Below, piece after piece: positions 14,538 through 17,278 of a stretch of 17,278 bases of DNA. The notes under the pieces were generated by a model that made no database searches, was not told the origin of the DNA, and saw nothing but the letters and a program-made list of their open reading frames with translations. Where the stretch lies: the NCBI GenBank assembly GCA_002715545.1, contig PAZI01000042.1, positions 7,619 to 24,896 on the forward strand. The letters run 5' to 3'. The position numbers and the translations under genes were made by a program. Position 1 is the stretch's first letter, and every line of letters starts with the position of its first letter. Source of the DNA: Methanobacteriota archaeon. GTDB taxonomy: Archaea; Thermoplasmatota; Poseidoniia; Poseidoniales; SP79.

Positions 14538-16217
14538 TTGTTGGCACCCATGCGCTACGTCGTTGTCACCGGGGGGGTCCTCTCCGGCTTGGGCAAGGGC
14601 GTCACCGCCAGCAGTATTGGAGTTCTGCTCAAAAGTCTCGATCTGCATGTGACTGCAATCAAGATTGATCCATATCTCAACACAGATGCAGGAACCATGT
14701 CGCCATTCGAACACGGGGAGGTATTCGTACTCGATGACGGCGGAGAGGTGGACCTCGACCTCGGCAATTATGAGCGATTCCTTGACGTCACACTTGGTCG
14801 AGATAACAATCTCACAACTGGAAAAATCTACTCAGAGGTCATTGAGGCAGAACGAAAAGGGGAATATCTAGGCAAGACCGTTCAAGCCATACCGCACATC
14901 ACAGATGCAATACAGAACTGGATCTCAGAAGTCGCACGCAGGCCTGAGCCAGATACTGGTAATACTGCCGACATCTGTGTCATTGAACTTGGTGGAACGA
15001 TAGGTGACATTGAGAGTATGCCATTCATTGAAGCGCTACGGCAGTTTCAATTCAAAGTTGGACGAGAGAATGTATGCTTTGTCCATGTCTCATTGGTTCC
15101 AGTGATTGGACCGGTCGGTGAGCAGAAGACAAAACCAACTCAGCACAGTGTTCGCGACCTTCGAGCACTGGGCATCACACCAGATGTTCTGGTCTGTAGG
15201 TCTGAGGAACCCTTAGCTGACGAGGTGCGTGAGAAAATGGCGGCATTCTGCCATGTCTCACCATCAGCTATCATGTCAGCACACGACGTTTCAAACATCT
15301 ATCGCGTCCCACTCGGTCTTGACAAGCAGGGTCTCCGAGAAGTTCTCAGCACACGTTTCAATACACGTGAACCAAAAGAGGGAGATCTTTCCGATTGGCA
15401 GAATCTTGCAGATGAAGTAGATGCAGCAGATAAACGAGTTACCATTGCGATGGTCGGGAAATACACTGGACTCGCGGACTCATACCTCTCGGTCATCAAG
15501 GCCCTCCAACATGCAGCATACAGTATTGGACACAAAGTCGACATCGAGTGGATTGAATCCGAAGACCTGGAAGATGAAGATTCACCTGCGCGGCAAGTCC
15601 TCCACGATGTTGATGGAATTCTCGTACCCGGAGGCTTTGGTGACCGAGGAATCGAAGGGAAAGTTTTCGCAGCACAACTGGCACGAACGAAAGGGATACC
15701 ATATCTTGGAATCTGCCTTGGGCTCCAGATAGCCGTTATTGAGAATGCTAGGAATGTGCTTGGGCTTGAAGGTGCTAACTCTACAGAATTCGATTCCGAC
15801 ACCCCGCATCCGGTCGTAATCCACATGCCCGATGTGAGTAATACGGTCATGGGTGGAACAATGCGCCTCGGGCTCAAGAGAACCCACATCCTCTCACCTG
15901 ATTCGATGGCTGCGCACCTCTATGCAGAATCTAATTCAATCATGGAACGGCATCGACACCGCTACGAAGTTGCACCGGCCATGGTAGAGCATTTGCAATC
16001 AGGTGGATTGATTTTCTCAGGAAAGGATGACAGTGGTGAACGGATGGAAATCATCGAATTGCCCGAACATCCATTCTTCTTCGCCACACAGTTCCATCCA
16101 GAATTCAAAAGTCGGCCACAACGGCCATCACCACCATTCATAGGACTTATCCGCGCTGCAGCAGGTCTTCCGGTTCGACCTGAACTCAAAGGAACTCCAC
16201 GTCAATCAGAAGCTTGA
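14538..16217 (+). CDS. pyrG: CTP synthase (glutamine hydrolysing)
   Basis: Makes CTP from UTP, ATP and glutamine, the last step of pyrimidine nucleotide synthesis. About 559 residues. The N-terminal amidoligase domain begins [16 protein letters not shown] (P-loop), followed by [41 protein letters not shown] and [14 protein letters not shown]. The C-terminal glutamine amidotransferase domain has PGGFGDRG, nucleophile C393 in LGICLGLQ, and H520/E522 in QFHPEF. An ATG at 14550 sits closest to the conserved start but has no ribosome-binding site. The TTG at 14538 has GGGGAGG 7 nt upstream and is in frame, adding only MLAP, so I prefer it. A further TTG at 14508 exists. It lies 55 nt after tdh. 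The last 32 nt overlap the convergent kinase-like gene. Confidence 0.96.
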   Translation: MLAPMRYVVVTGGVLSGLGKGVTASSIGVLLKSLDLHVTAIKIDPYLNTDAGTMSPFEHGEVFVLDDGGEVDLDLGNYERFLDVTLGRDNNLTTGKIYSEVIEAERKGEYLGKTVQAIPHITDAIQNWISEVARRPEPDTGNTADICVIELGGTIGDIESMPFIEALRQFQFKVGRENVCFVHVSLVPVIGPVGEQKTKPTQHSVRDLRALGITPDVLVCRSEEPLADEVREKMAAFCHVSPSAIMSAHDVSNIYRVPLGLDKQGLREVLSTRFNTREPKEGDLSDWQNLADEVDAADKRVTIAMVGKYTGLADSYLSVIKALQHAAYSIGHKVDIEWIESEDLEDEDSPARQVLHDVDGILVPGGFGDRGIEGKVFAAQLARTKGIPYLGICLGLQIAVIENARNVLGLEGANSTEFDSDTPHPVVIHMPDVSNTVMGGTMRLGLKRTHILSPDSMAAHLYAESNSIMERHRHRYEVAPAMVEHLQSGGLIFSGKDDSGERMEIIELPEHPFFFATQFHPEFKSRPQRPSPPFIGLIRAAAGLPVRPELKGTPRQSEA

Positions 16218-17278
16218 GCATACGTTGAACATTATACCCTACAAGAGTTCGAATGAATCTAGCATCTGCGAAAAGAGCATCAACCTCACGTGAGGATGTT
16301 TCGATACGCAATGCTTCCAATGATGAAAGCTTGGCAGGTGTTGCCACGGCCAGAGTTCGATCGGGCCTAATCAAGCGCAGGGCCTGAGGAGTCAGTTGCA
16401 GATTAGCGCGCCCGATTAGAAAGCCCTGACCACCCATTGGAGAAAGGACAAGAGAGAGGTCCGAGGTTTCATTCACAAGCTTCTCTATTGCAGCACCATC
16501 GAGGTCTGTAGCAAGTAGAGAAGATGATGAGATGGCATCAATACCCAACAGAGTGGTTTTGATTCCAAGATGTTCGCCAATCGCGTGCAATGTGCCACCA
16601 GATCCCCACAACCAGACTCTTTCAGGATACTTGGTCATCTGTTCGGAAAACCAATCTGCCATCCCCAATATGATCTCATCCTCTTCCAAGGCTTCCACCG
16701 CCTGCTTACTTCCTTGAATCCAACGGGGAGAGGAAGGAGTGAGGGCTTCGGAGAAAAGACGGATGCGCCAATCACCTTCTCGAAACGCTTCTTCATCAAG
16801 GTCCATCACCTCTGTGTTAGACGGACCAAGCAAGCCTTGAACAAATGCAACAATGACCTCGGCCACCGCTTCAGGACTGGAGGCAAAGGTACCACTATAC
16901 ATCTTGACACCACAAGGGATGCCCAAGATTGGGGTACTAGGACCTTCAGGGTGCTCAGATAAAGCGGCGACTACATCTCTGGTTGTCCCCTCACCACCAG
17001 CATATACAATGAGATCTACACCAACATCTATTGCCTCGGAGACCATCCTCATGGTGTCCTCTGAACTGGTGATATCAGACACGATTTCAGCACCAAGAAC
17101 ACGTTCGATTGTGATATCATCGGGCCACCAGTCTTCACCCATACGTCGCGCCCCCACCATCCATTTCACATCCAAGTTTGGCATCCGTTCGCTGATCACG
17201 GAGAATCGAGCAAGGGCGCGTCTGGTCCGAGGGCCTGAACGCTCCTCAGCACCCGCCTTACGTGCTTCATCAGCAAGG
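16186..17278 (-). CDS. ATP-NAD kinase-like protein (COG3199/AcoX-related), 5' end beyond the window
   Basis: The frame is open from the right edge: 26 codons (LADEARKAGAEERSG...) precede the GTG at 17199, so the gene probably continues outside and lacks its NPxAG N-terminus here. The visible 363 residues match the archaeal/bacterial ATP-NAD-kinase-like family of COG3199: KAGAEER region, MGEDWWP, the nucleotide-binding block IVYAGGEGTTRDVV, then PILGIPCGVKMYSGTFA, and downstream GSGGTLHAIGEHLGIKTTLLGIDAI and SPMGGQGFLIGRANLQL. The family relates to NAD and diacylglycerol kinases, but its substrate is largely undefined. The motif normally GGDGT is GGEGT here (Glu codon at 16990-16992). Its 3' end overlaps pyrG by 32 nt in the opposite direction. 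Possible functions are NAD phosphorylation or phosphorylation of another small molecule. Confidence 0.82.
   Translation of the reverse strand, partial: LADEARKAGAEERSGPRTRRALARFSVISERMPNLDVKWMVGARRMGEDWWPDDITIERVLGAEIVSDITSSEDTMRMVSEAIDVGVDLIVYAGGEGTTRDVVAALSEHPEGPSTPILGIPCGVKMYSGTFASSPEAVAEVIVAFVQGLLGPSNTEVMDLDEEAFREGDWRIRLFSEALTPSSPRWIQGSKQAVEALEEDEIILGMADWFSEQMTKYPERVWLWGSGGTLHAIGEHLGIKTTLLGIDAISSSSLLATDLDGAAIEKLVNETSDLSLVLSPMGGQGFLIGRANLQLTPQALRLIRPDRTLAVATPAKLSSLEALRIETSSREVDALFADARFIRTLVGYNVQRMLKLLIDVEFL

Noticed and set aside
15299..15889. A 196-codon minus-strand frame inside pyrG
   Set aside because: It is antisense to well-conserved CTP synthase coding sequence, with Ser/Arg/Pro-rich composition typical of a shadow frame.
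1..17278. CRISPR array, insertion sequence, prophage, integrase or toxin-antitoxin module
   Set aside because: I saw no spaced direct repeats, transposase or integrase motifs, terminal inverted repeats or small paired toxin-like ORFs. The gene content is chromosomal housekeeping.

Overview
The window looks like a stretch of archaeal chromosome, most likely from a marine planktonic euryarchaeon of the Marine Group II (Poseidoniales) type. The archaeal assignment rests on a family B DNA polymerase with a C-terminal PCNA-binding tail, an archaeal EF-1 alpha followed directly by ribosomal protein uS10, a Gins51-like replication protein, a tRNA-Leu without an encoded CCA, and at least one good TATA box placed about 26 bp before a start codon, as expected for a leaderless transcript. 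The Marine Group II placement is inference from the gene set (PKD lipoprotein, EF-hand membrane protein, archaeal BCAT and PGPase types) and has not been tested by a search.

Layout from left to right: the 5' part of a branched-chain aminotransferase gene (minus strand, cut by the left edge) diverges from DNA polymerase B (plus). A PKD-domain lipoprotein gene (plus) follows the polymerase closely. Next comes a two-gene AtuA-type module on the minus strand, the DUF1446 domain and its ferredoxin-fold partner as separate genes overlapping by 4 nt. It diverges from the plus-strand pair EF-1 alpha and rps10. A Gins51-like gene (minus) meets rps10 tail to tail. Then come tRNA-Leu(CAA) (plus), a HAD-family phosphoglycolate phosphatase (minus), a P1B-type heavy-metal ATPase (plus), an EF-hand protein with two membrane helices (minus), threonine 3-dehydrogenase (plus), CTP synthase (plus), and an ATP-NAD-kinase-like gene (minus) whose 5' end is beyond the right edge.

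Functionally this is mostly housekeeping: replication (PolB, Gins51), translation (EF-1 alpha, uS10, tRNA-Leu), nucleotide and amino-acid metabolism (PyrG, Tdh, IlvE), metal export, and a few envelope proteins. Coding density is very high. The three closest convergent pairs are separated by 5, 7 and 6 nt, and a fourth overlaps by 32 nt. Several genes have Shine-Dalgarno sequences 6-8 nt before the start, and this spacing helps decide unusual starts: CTG for rps10, TTG for pyrG and GTG for gins51.

I see no phage, transposon, CRISPR array, toxin-antitoxin pair or obvious defence system. The points most worth a second look are the CTG start of rps10, the hairpin containing the pyrG ribosome-binding site, the split AtuA module, the long acidic linker in the Gins51-like protein, the EF-hand membrane protein, and altered key residues in the NAD-kinase-like protein, the metal ATPase and the threonine dehydrogenase.
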